Virus record (IMG/VR): IMGVR_UViG_3300010883_000643
Location: 1-20,735 of that record
Strand: one strand, 5' to 3'
Origin: a virus
Length of the DNA stretch: 20,735 nucleotides
Positions within the stretch are counted from its first letter, which is position 1, and each line of letters begins with the position of its first letter. Shown here piece after piece: positions 1 through 7,137 of this stretch. The notes under the pieces are model-generated. The model was not told the origin of the DNA. It did no database searches and saw only the letters and a list, made by a program, of their open reading frames with translations. Both the position numbers and the translations under genes were made by a program.

Positions 1-694
1 CATTAGAAAGTTCTGCCGAAGCAGAGCCAAGACTCGTAGATGCCGAAGCATTACTTAATATATCGCCAGTAAACGTAGAGTCTGCCGCGAAGGTAGTAAG
101 ACCCGGAAACGCTACAATGGAAGCAGCTAAAGTAGAATTTGGGGTCATGGTCAAGTGTGCTACATATGAACCCGCCGATGCGATGTCATTCCCGAGAGTA
201 AGGACTCCACCATTAGTAACCTTAAACTCCCAACCATCCCCAGCGTCATCATTCTGGTCAGAAACCAATCTAAGGATAGCACTGGCGGCTTCAAGGTCAG
301 GTTGTATGGTCATAATGTTAGCACCATAACTAAACATCGTAGTCAGCGTTCCCGCAACAATACCCTGAAAAGTTACAGTTGCATCCTCAGTTGCTCCAGT
401 AACATCATCAGCTACTACATGAATACGAGCATTTATATTGTGGGAAGACCCACTACCTGTTCCGTCTCCAACATAAGCCCGAAAATCTATCCTTCCTATC
501 TGGTCATCATCATTAATGCTAACATCAGAATTACTGATAATCAGTACGCCAGGATCATTGCTGATAGTAAGTGCCGTAATGGTAGATACAAGTGTACTGG
601 CATTATCAAGAATGTTTTGAAACTCTGCGTTCAAGTCCGTATGGGTTAATATCTCCCCACTGTTCCAAGTCTTTATCCTAGATAGATTAGCCAT
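1..694 (-). CDS. Tail fibre / receptor-binding protein, N-terminal part (runs off left edge)
   Basis: An open frame of 231 codons runs without a stop from ATG at 694 to the window edge, so the C-terminus is missing. The start is one base after the stop of the upstream gene and has a good ribosome site (AGGAGAG, about 5 bases away). The first residues, MANLSRIKTWNSGEILTHTD followed by LNAEFQNIL, match the pattern WxxGExLTxxDLNAEFxNI, which from knowledge of the family is typical of the virion-anchoring N-terminus of many phage tail fibre or tail proteins. The rest is rich in G, S, T, N and beta-strand-like. Near the edge, SASTSLGSASAELSN resembles the 'LGS-x-S-x-x-x-x-N' joints that often precede the exposed shaft or tip. 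Inferred role: the fibre that contacts the host surface. The missing C-terminus would decide whether it carries a depolymerase or chaperone domain. Confidence 0.75.
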   Translation of the reverse strand, partial: MANLSRIKTWNSGEILTHTDLNAEFQNILDNASTLVSTITALTISNDPGVLIISNSDVSINDDDQIGRIDFRAYVGDGTGSGSSHNINARIHVVADDVTGATEDATVTFQGIVAGTLTTMFSYGANIMTIQPDLEAASAILRLVSDQNDDAGDGWEFKVTNGGVLTLGNDIASAGSYVAHLTMTPNSTLAASIVAFPGLTTFAADSTFTGDILSNASASTSLGSASAELSN

Positions 695-695
695 G

Positions 696-2270
696 CTACT
701 CTCCTGACATTCCTGCTCCGGTAATTGTTATACCAAGCGATTGTATTTCAGCATCTTCGTTTAATCCACCTTGAAGTATCTGGAGAATCATATTCCTGAA
801 TTCACCCTGAACGTCATCCCTTACGATGGACTCAAAGGTAGTTCCACCAAGAACAGTAGTACCCAAAACAAAACTTCCCAATGCACCTTGATCGGTTTGA
901 GTGAAGGATGTACTTTGGTAATTACCATCCTGGATGTAGTTTACGTTAATATCATAAAAACCCTTCGGTATTGTATTTATTCTTATTTGGTACAAAACTT
1001 TTGTTTTCTCGAAACTACCCATATTCATATGAGGAAGTTCCACATTCATACCTATAGATTCACCATCCCAGTTCTTAAGGGACTTTTCTCCCACTAGAAC
1101 CTGACCGTCAGAATATCCACCAAAATGAAGAGTGTCTACCAGATCCGTACTCTTAATTATCGCTATCGAAGCAGCTTTTGGATTTGTAAGAATAGACCAT
1201 CTCGGGATTTCAAATCTATAATCTAAAACAAGAACTCTGTCATTGGTTACTGAATTCGCACTTGGTAAAGTTATGTAAATAGCCCCAAGATTTGTTTGGT
1301 CTACAGCTTGAGCGCCGGATAGACTCGCAGTTTTTAACCCTTCTTTTATGTAAGTATCTATTGGCCTCGAAAGGAATTTCTGGTTAAAGTCACCGAACTC
1401 TTCGGTTGTCTTCAGGCTATGCCAAGTCCCATCAATATCCATAAAAGCGATGTCGTCACCCATTGTAACAATACATCTATGCGTCAAAGCTCCGATTCCA
1501 GTTATGATTGGTCTCACAGTAAAAGAATCTTCGCCAAATGGAGCAGAACCCTTGATCCGCCAAATGCTACCCCGATATGGTCCCTTGAATACGATCAAAT
1601 CCCCCTTATGTGTAACAAGACCAGTTATCCTATCTCCATCTTGGGGACTTATAGTTATGTTTCCGGAAGCCGTTGTATCGGTTGAGTCTTCTGGATTATT
1701 TCTAGCAGAATAGTAAACAGTAGATGGGTCAGTTAAAACCCCAGCCGAGAATAATCTACCTTGATGCCACTCAGAAAAAGAAAAATTAGGAGGAGATCCA
1801 GCTAAGTTCTGAAACGTAGTCTGATCCCAACTCCTTGGCACATCAGCCGCTGCACTGCTTGCGATAACAAGTATATCATTCGCTACTGTATAATCAGGGA
1901 TAGCTCCATTAACAAGTCCAGTAGCCAGACTATCCCAAGTGCCGTCTACGTCTTCCTTGTATATAGAAGTTCCTGCATGACATACTCGTTTTCTTGTAGG
2001 GATACCATTTGAATTCTGTCTCCAATATTCAAACATTCCTATTACCGTAGGATTTCCAGATATGGCTGAAGAGTTGAACTTGGAAGCACCAAACGATTTT
2101 TTCACTCGGCCATTCAATCCATAAAGCGTATTTTCTGCTCTTGTTAGGAATGGGATATTGATAACAGCTCCCTGCTGAGGTACATTCATAGCCCCAAGGG
2201 TATTACCCAGATCAGTAGACCATCCACCATTCAGGACAAATTCTATCGAAGTTTGTTTCTGAGCTGGCAT
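696..2270 (-). CDS. Tail nozzle / packaged-DNA stabilisation-like protein
   Basis: A 524-residue protein without signal peptide or membrane segment. Repeated beta-strand blocks with conserved-looking signatures are visible: WHQGRLFSAG (168-177), GDRITGLVTHKGDLIVFK (212-229) and IGALTHRCIVTMGDDIAFMD (259-278) followed by GTWHSL. This pattern of repeated 'GDxITGLxxxxGxLIVFK' and 'GDDIAFxDxDGxxSL' blades is known in the beta-propeller tail nozzle family that includes P22 gp10 and T7 gp12, which closes the short tail and holds DNA inside. The assignment rests on motif likeness only. The start overlaps the previous stop by one base (TAATG) and has an AAGGAAAG ribosome site. Placement just before the fibre gene and after an adaptor-like gene agrees with a short-tail distal part. 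An alternative is another beta-propeller baseplate or hub protein. Confidence 0.65.
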   Translation of the reverse strand: MPAQKQTSIEFVLNGGWSTDLGNTLGAMNVPQQGAVINIPFLTRAENTLYGLNGRVKKSFGASKFNSSAISGNPTVIGMFEYWRQNSNGIPTRKRVCHAGTSIYKEDVDGTWDSLATGLVNGAIPDYTVANDILVIASSAAADVPRSWDQTTFQNLAGSPPNFSFSEWHQGRLFSAGVLTDPSTVYYSARNNPEDSTDTTASGNITISPQDGDRITGLVTHKGDLIVFKGPYRGSIWRIKGSAPFGEDSFTVRPIITGIGALTHRCIVTMGDDIAFMDIDGTWHSLKTTEEFGDFNQKFLSRPIDTYIKEGLKTASLSGAQAVDQTNLGAIYITLPSANSVTNDRVLVLDYRFEIPRWSILTNPKAASIAIIKSTDLVDTLHFGGYSDGQVLVGEKSLKNWDGESIGMNVELPHMNMGSFEKTKVLYQIRINTIPKGFYDINVNYIQDGNYQSTSFTQTDQGALGSFVLGTTVLGGTTFESIVRDDVQGEFRNMILQILQGGLNEDAEIQSLGITITGAGMSGE

Positions 2271-2638
2271 TATCTTTCCTTCCCAACTTCTTCACCATAT
2301 ACGGTAATAGTTAAGGTACTCCCGGAAGCACTTTTAAATGCTAAGTTTCCAGAAGAATTCCTCATAACAATCCCACCCAGATCAGACTTAACCTCCAAGA
2401 TCATGTTGGTAGAATTAGCCGCAACCGAACCTTCCCATATCTCCGTAACGGCGGTATAGGTAGTACCATCCTCATCGTGATAAAGAGTTCCCACTACAGC
2501 ACCACCAGAAGTATTAGTGACAGTGATCCTTGTCATGTGAGTTAAGATATCAGTATTCGGAGAGTAGATCGTAGCCGCACCAGTCCCAGATGGATGAGAT
2601 TGGGCTAATTGCTTTACATTCCGAAAAGTTAAGCTCAT
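2270..2638 (-). CDS. Small beta-rich virion-associated protein
   Basis: A 122-residue protein with no cysteines and no membrane segment. It is almost all predicted beta structure, with YSPNTDILTHMTRITVTNTS around residues 25-44, HDEDGTTYTAVTEIW in the middle and a closing LTITVYGEE strand. Small proteins with this arrangement (the 'xITVxNTSxxxVxxxLYHDxDGTTY' style) are common beside tail genes in environmental phages and are usually listed as structural proteins of unknown role. The start overlaps the adaptor-like gene's stop by four bases (ATGA) and the stop overlaps the next start by one base, so translation is probably coupled to both neighbours. It may decorate the tail or join adaptor and nozzle; that is inference. 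Confidence 0.6.
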   Translation of the reverse strand: MSLTFRNVKQLAQSHPSGTGAATIYSPNTDILTHMTRITVTNTSGGAVVGTLYHDEDGTTYTAVTEIWEGSVAANSTNMILEVKSDLGGIVMRNSSGNLAFKSASGSTLTITVYGEEVGKER

Positions 2639-3630
2639 ACCTTCATCTCATCAAATTCCGTTCCAGTCTGATATCGACCGCTACTACCCCTACCCCAATA
2701 CTGTATTGTCGGCCTAGCGACACGAATACGAGGACGAGGCGTTGGCCTACCGGTATCTGCTCTCATTTGAATGATAACTTCATTGTATTCTGTTTTAGCT
2801 TCCTGACTCCTAGCGTCATCATTTCTGTCCCTCCACCACTGAGACAAAGCGTACTGGACGATAGCATTTCTATACTTAATTGGAATTATTGGTTCATCGG
2901 AATCAGCAGACATGGCGGATTGTTCAGCACCAGAAGCTGATACGGCAATGTTAGAGGTTACGTACCTGTATTTAATTGTATAGAAACCAGCAGGGGAAGG
3001 ATGAAAGACCATCCTCTGGACTCTTGCTGGGGTAGAACCAAATGTCCTATCAATGATAGTAGATAATCTTGGTCTTCCAGTAGTGTCATTCCTGACGAAG
3101 TTTCTATAGAAATCACTAGTGGAAACTATGGGAATATCTAGATCACCCAGAAGATTCTGTGACCAGATAGGTTTATCGAAGTCATTAGACAGCGCATATT
3201 CATCCTCGAAGTAAGAATAGGATGATCCAGATAGTGTTGTCTGTGTAAAGTTGGATGACAATGTTATTGAAACATTAGAATTAACTGAAGATATCTCATA
3301 CACTTCTGAACCGAGCTTTAACTTCCCAGTTATCCTAGCGTTATTAACACCAAGATCGTTCGCTGTGGCCCACAATGTACCTGTCCCGACAAGAGATGTG
3401 GAACCTTTTGATATGGCTACTGTACCATCAGTATAGGACGGATTAGTAACAAAAGTCGCCCAACGCTTACCCCACTCAAACTCATCAATACTAACAATAT
3501 GCTGAACTGACTGATTGACATACCTTTTTGCAATCGTAACAAGGTCGGTTATAGAAGGATTCGACTTTGTTCGATTAAGGACATCCGTATACAAATCCTG
3601 AAAGTCTGTTACTTGACTCGTTGTACTCAT
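2635..3630 (-). CDS. Head-to-tail adaptor-like protein
   Basis: A 331-residue protein. The N-terminal 50 residues are helical (FQDLYTDVLNRTK, then TDLVTIAKRYVNQSVQHI). A beta-hairpin-rich insert follows (YTDGTVAISKGSTSLVGTGT, about residues 66-85, and KLKLGSEVYEISSVNSNVSI), then a strand-helix region with PARVQRMVFHPSPAGFYTIKYRY and a C-terminal helix (YRNAIVQYALSQWWRDRND). This layout is that of the adaptor/tail-tubular family in short-tailed phages (T7 gp11 and P22 gp4 play this role), which bind under the portal. No catalytic motif is seen. The position between head genes and the nozzle-like gene supports the call. The start is ATG at 3630 with GAGG upstream. The basic, proline-rich tail (RPTPRPRIRVARP) is unusual and may contact DNA or the portal. 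Confidence 0.6.
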   Translation of the reverse strand: MSTTSQVTDFQDLYTDVLNRTKSNPSITDLVTIAKRYVNQSVQHIVSIDEFEWGKRWATFVTNPSYTDGTVAISKGSTSLVGTGTLWATANDLGVNNARITGKLKLGSEVYEISSVNSNVSITLSSNFTQTTLSGSSYSYFEDEYALSNDFDKPIWSQNLLGDLDIPIVSTSDFYRNFVRNDTTGRPRLSTIIDRTFGSTPARVQRMVFHPSPAGFYTIKYRYVTSNIAVSASGAEQSAMSADSDEPIIPIKYRNAIVQYALSQWWRDRNDDARSQEAKTEYNEVIIQMRADTGRPTPRPRIRVARPTIQYWGRGSSGRYQTGTEFDEMKV

Positions 3631-3660
3631 AGTTACGGAACCTCATGGATCTATTTTCCC

Positions 3661-3852
3661 TTATGGAATTTCTTTTTCTTTGTTACCATTAATCTCTTTC
3701 GCTTCAATACCGAGTTCAGAGTCTATGTAATCTTCCATAATCTGTATCTTTTTCGTAAGGATTATATTCTCAGTTTTTAGCGTTCCTATCGTCGCAATCA
3801 AGTCCTGGGTTGTTATGCCCACTTCGCTAAAATCTGGTCTTTCCTTTGCCAC
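3661..3852 (-). CDS. Small coiled-coil protein, GTG start
   Basis: A 63-residue protein with a predicted helix over about residues 15-48 (TTQDLIATIGTLKTENIILT and onward) showing heptad-like spacing of I and L, then a charged tail ending in KEKEIP. The start is GTG at 3852: AAGGAGAT lies eight bases upstream and no ATG in frame is better placed. It lies between the lectin-fold-like protein and the adaptor-like protein, 30 bases before the latter. Function is not recognised. A small coiled coil at this place could be a chaperone or an oligomerisation partner for a tail protein (inference). Confidence 0.6.
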   Translation of the reverse strand: MAKERPDFSEVGITTQDLIATIGTLKTENIILTKKIQIMEDYIDSELGIEAKEINGNKEKEIP

Positions 3853-3875
3853 GAGATATCTCCTTGTTTACTTCA

Positions 3876-4919
3876 TTATGCCTCACGAACCCCTTTTCCA
3901 AGTTGCTTGACCATAGAAACACTCCCATGACCATTCGTGTGGCTAAATCTAATTCTAGCTCTAGGTGCTGTGCCACCAAGGACTACATAGGCCCCACGCT
4001 TGACACGTATGGATGTATTGGATTCGTTGACCGGAACACTAGCTGTTGTATTCGCTACCTCTGCTACTGAAGTAGAACCATCTGTCGAATCCGCAGCATT
4101 GGTATCGTATATCTTCAATGTGCAATCAGCCGCTGCTCCGGGGATAAGAATAATATCATCAATCTGGCCCGCGCCAACAAAAACATGGGCTGTCTTACTT
4201 ATCTCCTTATCCCACCTAGTAACTGGACGTTCAAGTTCTGCGTGAAGCCTACCATCATCAAACTTGAAATCGTCAAATAGAATTGTCCCAGTAGTTGTAG
4301 CCAAATGAGCCTGAACTCCAAATTTACTGGTAGTTACCCCACCCTGATCCAAATCTCCTACAGTCGCAGCAGCAGTGCTAGAAGCGGGGAAATCTTTCTC
4401 TTCGGTGACAAAGAGATTAACTGTTCCATTGTCTTCACTACTTTCATCAAGGATAACTTCCATTTCTACTGTATACCAAACACCCCTCTTAAGAGCTACG
4501 CTGGAGAATACAGTAGGCGCTACCTCACCAACACCCAAGTTGATAACATCAGTGGCTGCAACAACACGAAATCCCAAAGTAGCTTCAACAGTTGAGCTAG
4601 CAAGAAGTTCCAGTACATTAACTGTGTCATCTGCTGTTGCTGTAAAAGTAGGACTAAACCACATTTTAAATGAAACATATCTGTCAGTATTGTCTGCAAC
4701 GTCTATGTCGCCTTCAATAAGAACCGCATCAGCCGTACCACCAGAAAGTGTAGTCCTCATGCAATAAGCACCAGAATAAGGAACAGCAGTAGGCCAAGCA
4801 GTATCTGCTAACTTTGTAAAATGTGGGAAGTCCATCTGAGCAGAAGTGTCTGTCTCAGAATCCCATTCCGAGTTATTACCCTGCTCGAAATTACTGTGGA
4901 AAATATACGGAAAAGCCAT
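3876..4919 (-). CDS. Lectin/jelly-roll-fold virion protein (concanavalin A-like), putative
   Basis: A 347-residue protein. The first 220 residues read like a concanavalin A-like jelly roll: an opening FHSNFEQGNNSEWD, a central strand YVSFKMWFSP near residue 83, KRGVWYTVEMEVILDESSED near residues 143-162, and a closing TGTILFDDFKFDDGRL. This is the layout of laminin G/polysaccharide-binding jelly rolls, where the last strand often reads 'xxxDDFxxxDG'. No catalytic residues can be assigned. The last 120 residues (HVFVGAGQIDDIILIPGAAA and on) form a second beta domain. The ribosome site GGAGG is seven bases before the ATG and overlaps the stop of the upstream gene. Likely a surface-exposed capsid or tail decoration that may bind sugars; this is inference from fold likeness only. 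Confidence 0.5.
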   Translation of the reverse strand: MAFPYIFHSNFEQGNNSEWDSETDTSAQMDFPHFTKLADTAWPTAVPYSGAYCMRTTLSGGTADAVLIEGDIDVADNTDRYVSFKMWFSPTFTATADDTVNVLELLASSTVEATLGFRVVAATDVINLGVGEVAPTVFSSVALKRGVWYTVEMEVILDESSEDNGTVNLFVTEEKDFPASSTAAATVGDLDQGGVTTSKFGVQAHLATTTGTILFDDFKFDDGRLHAELERPVTRWDKEISKTAHVFVGAGQIDDIILIPGAAADCTLKIYDTNAADSTDGSTSVAEVANTTASVPVNESNTSIRVKRGAYVVLGGTAPRARIRFSHTNGHGSVSMVKQLGKGVREA

Positions 4920-4921
4920 AA

Positions 4922-5773
4922 CTATACCTCCATTGCTTCCTTGGCTTCCTGTTTAGCTAATCGCTTTTTCTCAGCCTGTTGTTTAGAATAGAATCTAGAT
5001 CTGCAAGCAGAAGTAGCAAACTTAGCCTTGGCTATCTTCGGAATAAAAACTTTTGCACATCCACAAGAACATTCCCTTGCCTCAAATGCAGGTTGTTTCA
5101 CATCTCTTCCTGTAGCGGTTGTTCGAGTTATTTGGTCCATTCCTACAGTAGATTCTTCTACTTTATCTGCTGCAATGATTTGACCCAGACCAGACCCTTC
5201 GGGAACCTTATCCATAAATCCTGGAACGTTTTCCTTAGCTGACTCAGAAAGTGCTACATGACCACTTATCTGGGCATCCGCTTTAAATGTAGAAGTGCCA
5301 CCGGTAGTAATGACAGTGGGCCTAAGCCTTTCAACGTTGCAGAGGTCAGGGTCATCACTATCGTTCTCTAGAACTTTCTTCAGATTCTTCCATTTGATAA
5401 TTCTACTTTTATTGTGGTTTTCCCAGGTAATATGATGGTGGACGGCGCCCACTTCATTCCTTCGCTGCGCTTCTCTTGTGGGCATACCATGCCGAATCTT
5501 ACCCTCAATAACCTCGATCTCTTTTGCGATAATGTCCTTACTTTCACCATCAAGATCAGGAACGACCTCTCGATTGATACGTTCTTGAATCCTACGTTTA
5601 TTAGCAAATGATTCACCAATATTTGTAGACGTAACACCGAAATATTGGGCATGTTTGATTCGTTCGGTCTCAGAGACCAAATCTCTTTCCAAGTCCTGAC
5701 GTTCCTCTGATCGAAGAAACGTATGGCCCGGCGTACCTGCTTTCTTAAGAACATCATTTGCAGTCTGAGTCAT
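4922..5773 (-). CDS. Unknown structural-module protein with C-terminal zinc-finger-like motif
   Basis: A 283-residue, charged and mostly helical protein. Residues 235-257 hold CSCGC followed 17 residues later by another cysteine (C235, C237, C239, C257) in the context CSCGCAKVFIP...FATSACRSRF. This resembles short treble-clef or FCS-type fingers, in which a CxC/CxxC knuckle, an aromatic-proline turn and a final Cys-Arg helix bind one zinc. A basic helix (KKRLAKQEAKEAM) follows. The middle (about residues 155-230) is Gly/Thr-rich and probably flexible. It has an AAGGAATAGGAA ribosome site and sits between the beta-helix gene and the lectin-like gene. It is not recognised; it may be a nucleic-acid-binding head protein or a regulator carried in the structural operon. 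Confidence 0.55.
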   Translation of the reverse strand: MTQTANDVLKKAGTPGHTFLRSEERQDLERDLVSETERIKHAQYFGVTSTNIGESFANKRRIQERINREVVPDLDGESKDIIAKEIEVIEGKIRHGMPTREAQRRNEVGAVHHHITWENHNKSRIIKWKNLKKVLENDSDDPDLCNVERLRPTVITTGGTSTFKADAQISGHVALSESAKENVPGFMDKVPEGSGLGQIIAADKVEESTVGMDQITRTTATGRDVKQPAFEARECSCGCAKVFIPKIAKAKFATSACRSRFYSKQQAEKKRLAKQEAKEAMEV

Positions 5774-5802
5774 TTCCTATTCCTTTATCGAAAGGTTACG
5801 TA

Positions 5803-5824
5803 CCCCCTCCGAAACTGGAGGGGG
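5803..5824 (-). other. Perfect GC-rich hairpin between genes
   Basis: CCCCCTCC, six-base loop, GGAGGGGG: a perfect 8-base-pair stem in the 64-base gap between the beta-helix gene and the next gene on the minus strand. No T-run follows on either strand, so it does not look like a normal intrinsic terminator. It may be a partial terminator or protect the 3' end of the upstream message (inference). Confidence 0.6.
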
Positions 5825-5837
5825 CTTAGTAATCTAG

Positions 5838-6809
5838 TTACGAAGCAGCAGTAGCACCCGGAACAGCAAGCTGACCACCACCACCAGAATCGTTGGAGCA
5901 AGAATTATTCACACCTAAGAAAAACAGTATTCCCACGGTTCCCCAGATATTCGCAACAGCTACATCGGTAGCAGCCGGAACCTGAACAATGTTGTGATCA
6001 GCCATGCCTTCAGAAGCCGCAACAAGTAGAAAGACCTCAGAAGTACCAAGCTCTTGATAAACAGTGTTGTGGTTAAAGTAGAGATGCTGACATTTCGTAC
6101 TTTTGTTGTGAACAACAGCGGTCTCGAAGTTACCAATGAACGTATTGTTCTCAATCCACACATCCTCAGTATCTACTAGATAAATAGCGCCCGTATTAGC
6201 AGCAGTATCAGTACCAGCAGGATCAACAGGCTGTTCAAACCTATTCCCATTGATGAAGAAGTTATCTTTCGTTGTGGCAAGATTGATGAAGTTAAGAGCT
6301 TCAGTCGCACTTCCCGTAACGAAGTGGCAAGCCTCAACTCGAAGGTTTCCAGCATCGGCGTCAACGAAGTTCTCTAAACTATTAACAGAACTTGACAACT
6401 TTAGGTTAGAGATAACACAATTCTCAGCACTCACATTGATATCTGCCGCAACAGCCGAAAAGGTAAGAGTGGGTCGAGCATCATACTCGCCCATACCATA
6501 GATACCTACACCAGCGGTATCCATCCCAACGCCAGCCGCCGCAGAGATAGTCTCAGTATGACCCGGCAAAGCAATAACCTGATCACCCTGAGAAGCCGTA
6601 CATTTATTTACCCCACCATCAATTGTGGCTAATGGGAAACCAGCATCTAGACCAGTGTTACCGTCAGATGCATTGGTGGCAGTTGATTGTACATAGTACC
6701 TTCGACCTGATGTAGCGGGAACCCAAACCGTCTTACCGGCCTGACCGCCACTAGAAACAAAACTAGGACTCAATCCAAGATAGACACTTCTGACATTCGT
6801 ATTAGGCAT
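5838..6809 (-). CDS. Right-handed beta-helix virion protein
   Basis: A 323-residue protein. An N-terminal section (about 28-92) with YYVQSTATNASDGNTGLDAG, PLATIDGGVNK and GDQVIALPGHTET has the pattern 'YVxxxxxxxSDGNxG...PxATIxxA...GDxIxxxPGH' that opens parallel beta-helix (pectate-lyase-like) proteins. Coils follow: INVSAENCVISNLKL (about 124-138), LRVEACHF, FFINGNRFE, VWIENNTFIG and LYFNHNTV. These 'I-x-x-N-x-F' ladders are the family hallmark. No catalytic acidic cluster can be named, so a depolymerase function is not claimed. The Gly-rich C-terminal end (SGGGGQLAVPGATAAS) is probably flexible. The start is supported by AAGGAGAT. Its location just after the capsid gene suggests a head decoration or a tailspike-like protein. 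It may be abundant in the particle. Confidence 0.65.
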   Translation of the reverse strand: MPNTNVRSVYLGLSPSFVSSGGQAGKTVWVPATSGRRYYVQSTATNASDGNTGLDAGFPLATIDGGVNKCTASQGDQVIALPGHTETISAAAGVGMDTAGVGIYGMGEYDARPTLTFSAVAADINVSAENCVISNLKLSSSVNSLENFVDADAGNLRVEACHFVTGSATEALNFINLATTKDNFFINGNRFEQPVDPAGTDTAANTGAIYLVDTEDVWIENNTFIGNFETAVVHNKSTKCQHLYFNHNTVYQELGTSEVFLLVAASEGMADHNIVQVPAATDVAVANIWGTVGILFFLGVNNSCSNDSGGGGQLAVPGATAAS

Positions 6810-6828
6810 AACTTATCTCCTTACTGTA

Positions 6829-6999
6829 CTACTTGCGGTGGAGTTGAAACTGTGAGTTCCCACTGCCATTCTTAGCAGTAGAACTTGATCCCGGAAGTCC
6901 GGGCCAATTTATGTTGGATTCTTTTCCTGGAACTCCAGGCCAATTAATAGACTTCTCACCCGGATATCCTTTTGGGGCTACACCCTTTTGTTCGTCCAT
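6829..6999 (-). CDS. WPGxPG-repeat mini-protein (56 residues)
   Basis: A short gene: ATG at 6999, stop TAG at 6829-6831, with a strong ribosome site (AGGAGAT, six bases before the ATG). The protein begins MDEQKGVAPKGYPGEKS and contains two near-identical units, INWPGVPGKESN (residues 18-29) and INWPGLPGSSST (30-41), then a Ser/Asn/Gly-rich tail ending FQLHRK. It is rich in Pro, Gly, Trp and Lys and has no hydrophobic core, so it is probably extended or polyproline-like. It lies between the major capsid gene and the beta-helix gene, 19 bases before the latter, so it is probably co-expressed at high level. I do not recognise a family. A small capsid-linked or decoration peptide is an inference. 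The ribosome site, repeat and tight fit argue that it is real. Confidence 0.6.
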   Translation of the reverse strand: MDEQKGVAPKGYPGEKSINWPGVPGKESNINWPGLPGSSSTAKNGSGNSQFQLHRK

Positions 7000-7134
7000 A
7001 ACTAATCTCCTATCATTTAACGTCTATTTCTATTTTACTGAAAGGCCGGGGGAACCTAGTTATAACATTGGAAAATCTATTTTCGGTTTTGTTGAGGACT
7101 TATCCACTTGGTTGCCCCGACCCCCCGGCCAATC
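6889..7134 (-). repeat. Three diverged copies of a WPG-coding repeat
   Basis: Two copies lie in the 56-residue gene (6925-6948 and 6889-6912), each starting ATTAATTGGCC or ATAAATTGGCC and coding INWPGxPG. A third, GATTGGCCGGGGGG, lies at about 7121-7134 just after the capsid stop and, read in the capsid frame, codes DWPGGRG. Similarity at both DNA and protein level suggests local duplication. Confidence 0.5.
7044..7130 (-). other. Long-range inverted repeat forming a structured capsid mRNA 3' region
   Basis: On the minus strand GGCCGGGGG and CCCCCGGCC are perfect 9-base complements 69 bases apart, directly after the capsid stop. Inside them, AACC and GGTT can extend the stem, and GAAAA-TAGA-TTTTC forms a small inner hairpin. 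Only TTTCAGT follows, so this is at best a weak terminator. It may stabilise capsid mRNA or slow ribosomes. It occupies most of the otherwise empty 138-base gap between the capsid and mini-protein genes. Confidence 0.45.
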
Positions 7135-7137
7135 CAG
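7060..7137 (-). other. Possible readthrough extension of the capsid protein
   Basis: Directly after the capsid TAG (7138-7140) the same frame continues for 25 sense codons, LDWPGGRGNQVDKSSTKPKI then DFPML, to TAA at 7060-7062. The extension shares the WPG motif with the next gene. The amber codon is followed by C (TAG-C), a context often leakier than others. Readthrough would give a minority longer capsid subunit. This is a hypothesis; the same motif could simply be a repeat remnant. Confidence 0.3.

Noticed and set aside
5380-5757. A 125-codon minus-strand frame inside the zinc-finger-like gene
   Set aside because: It is a shadow in a different frame of the well-supported 283-residue gene, with a basic, unnatural composition.
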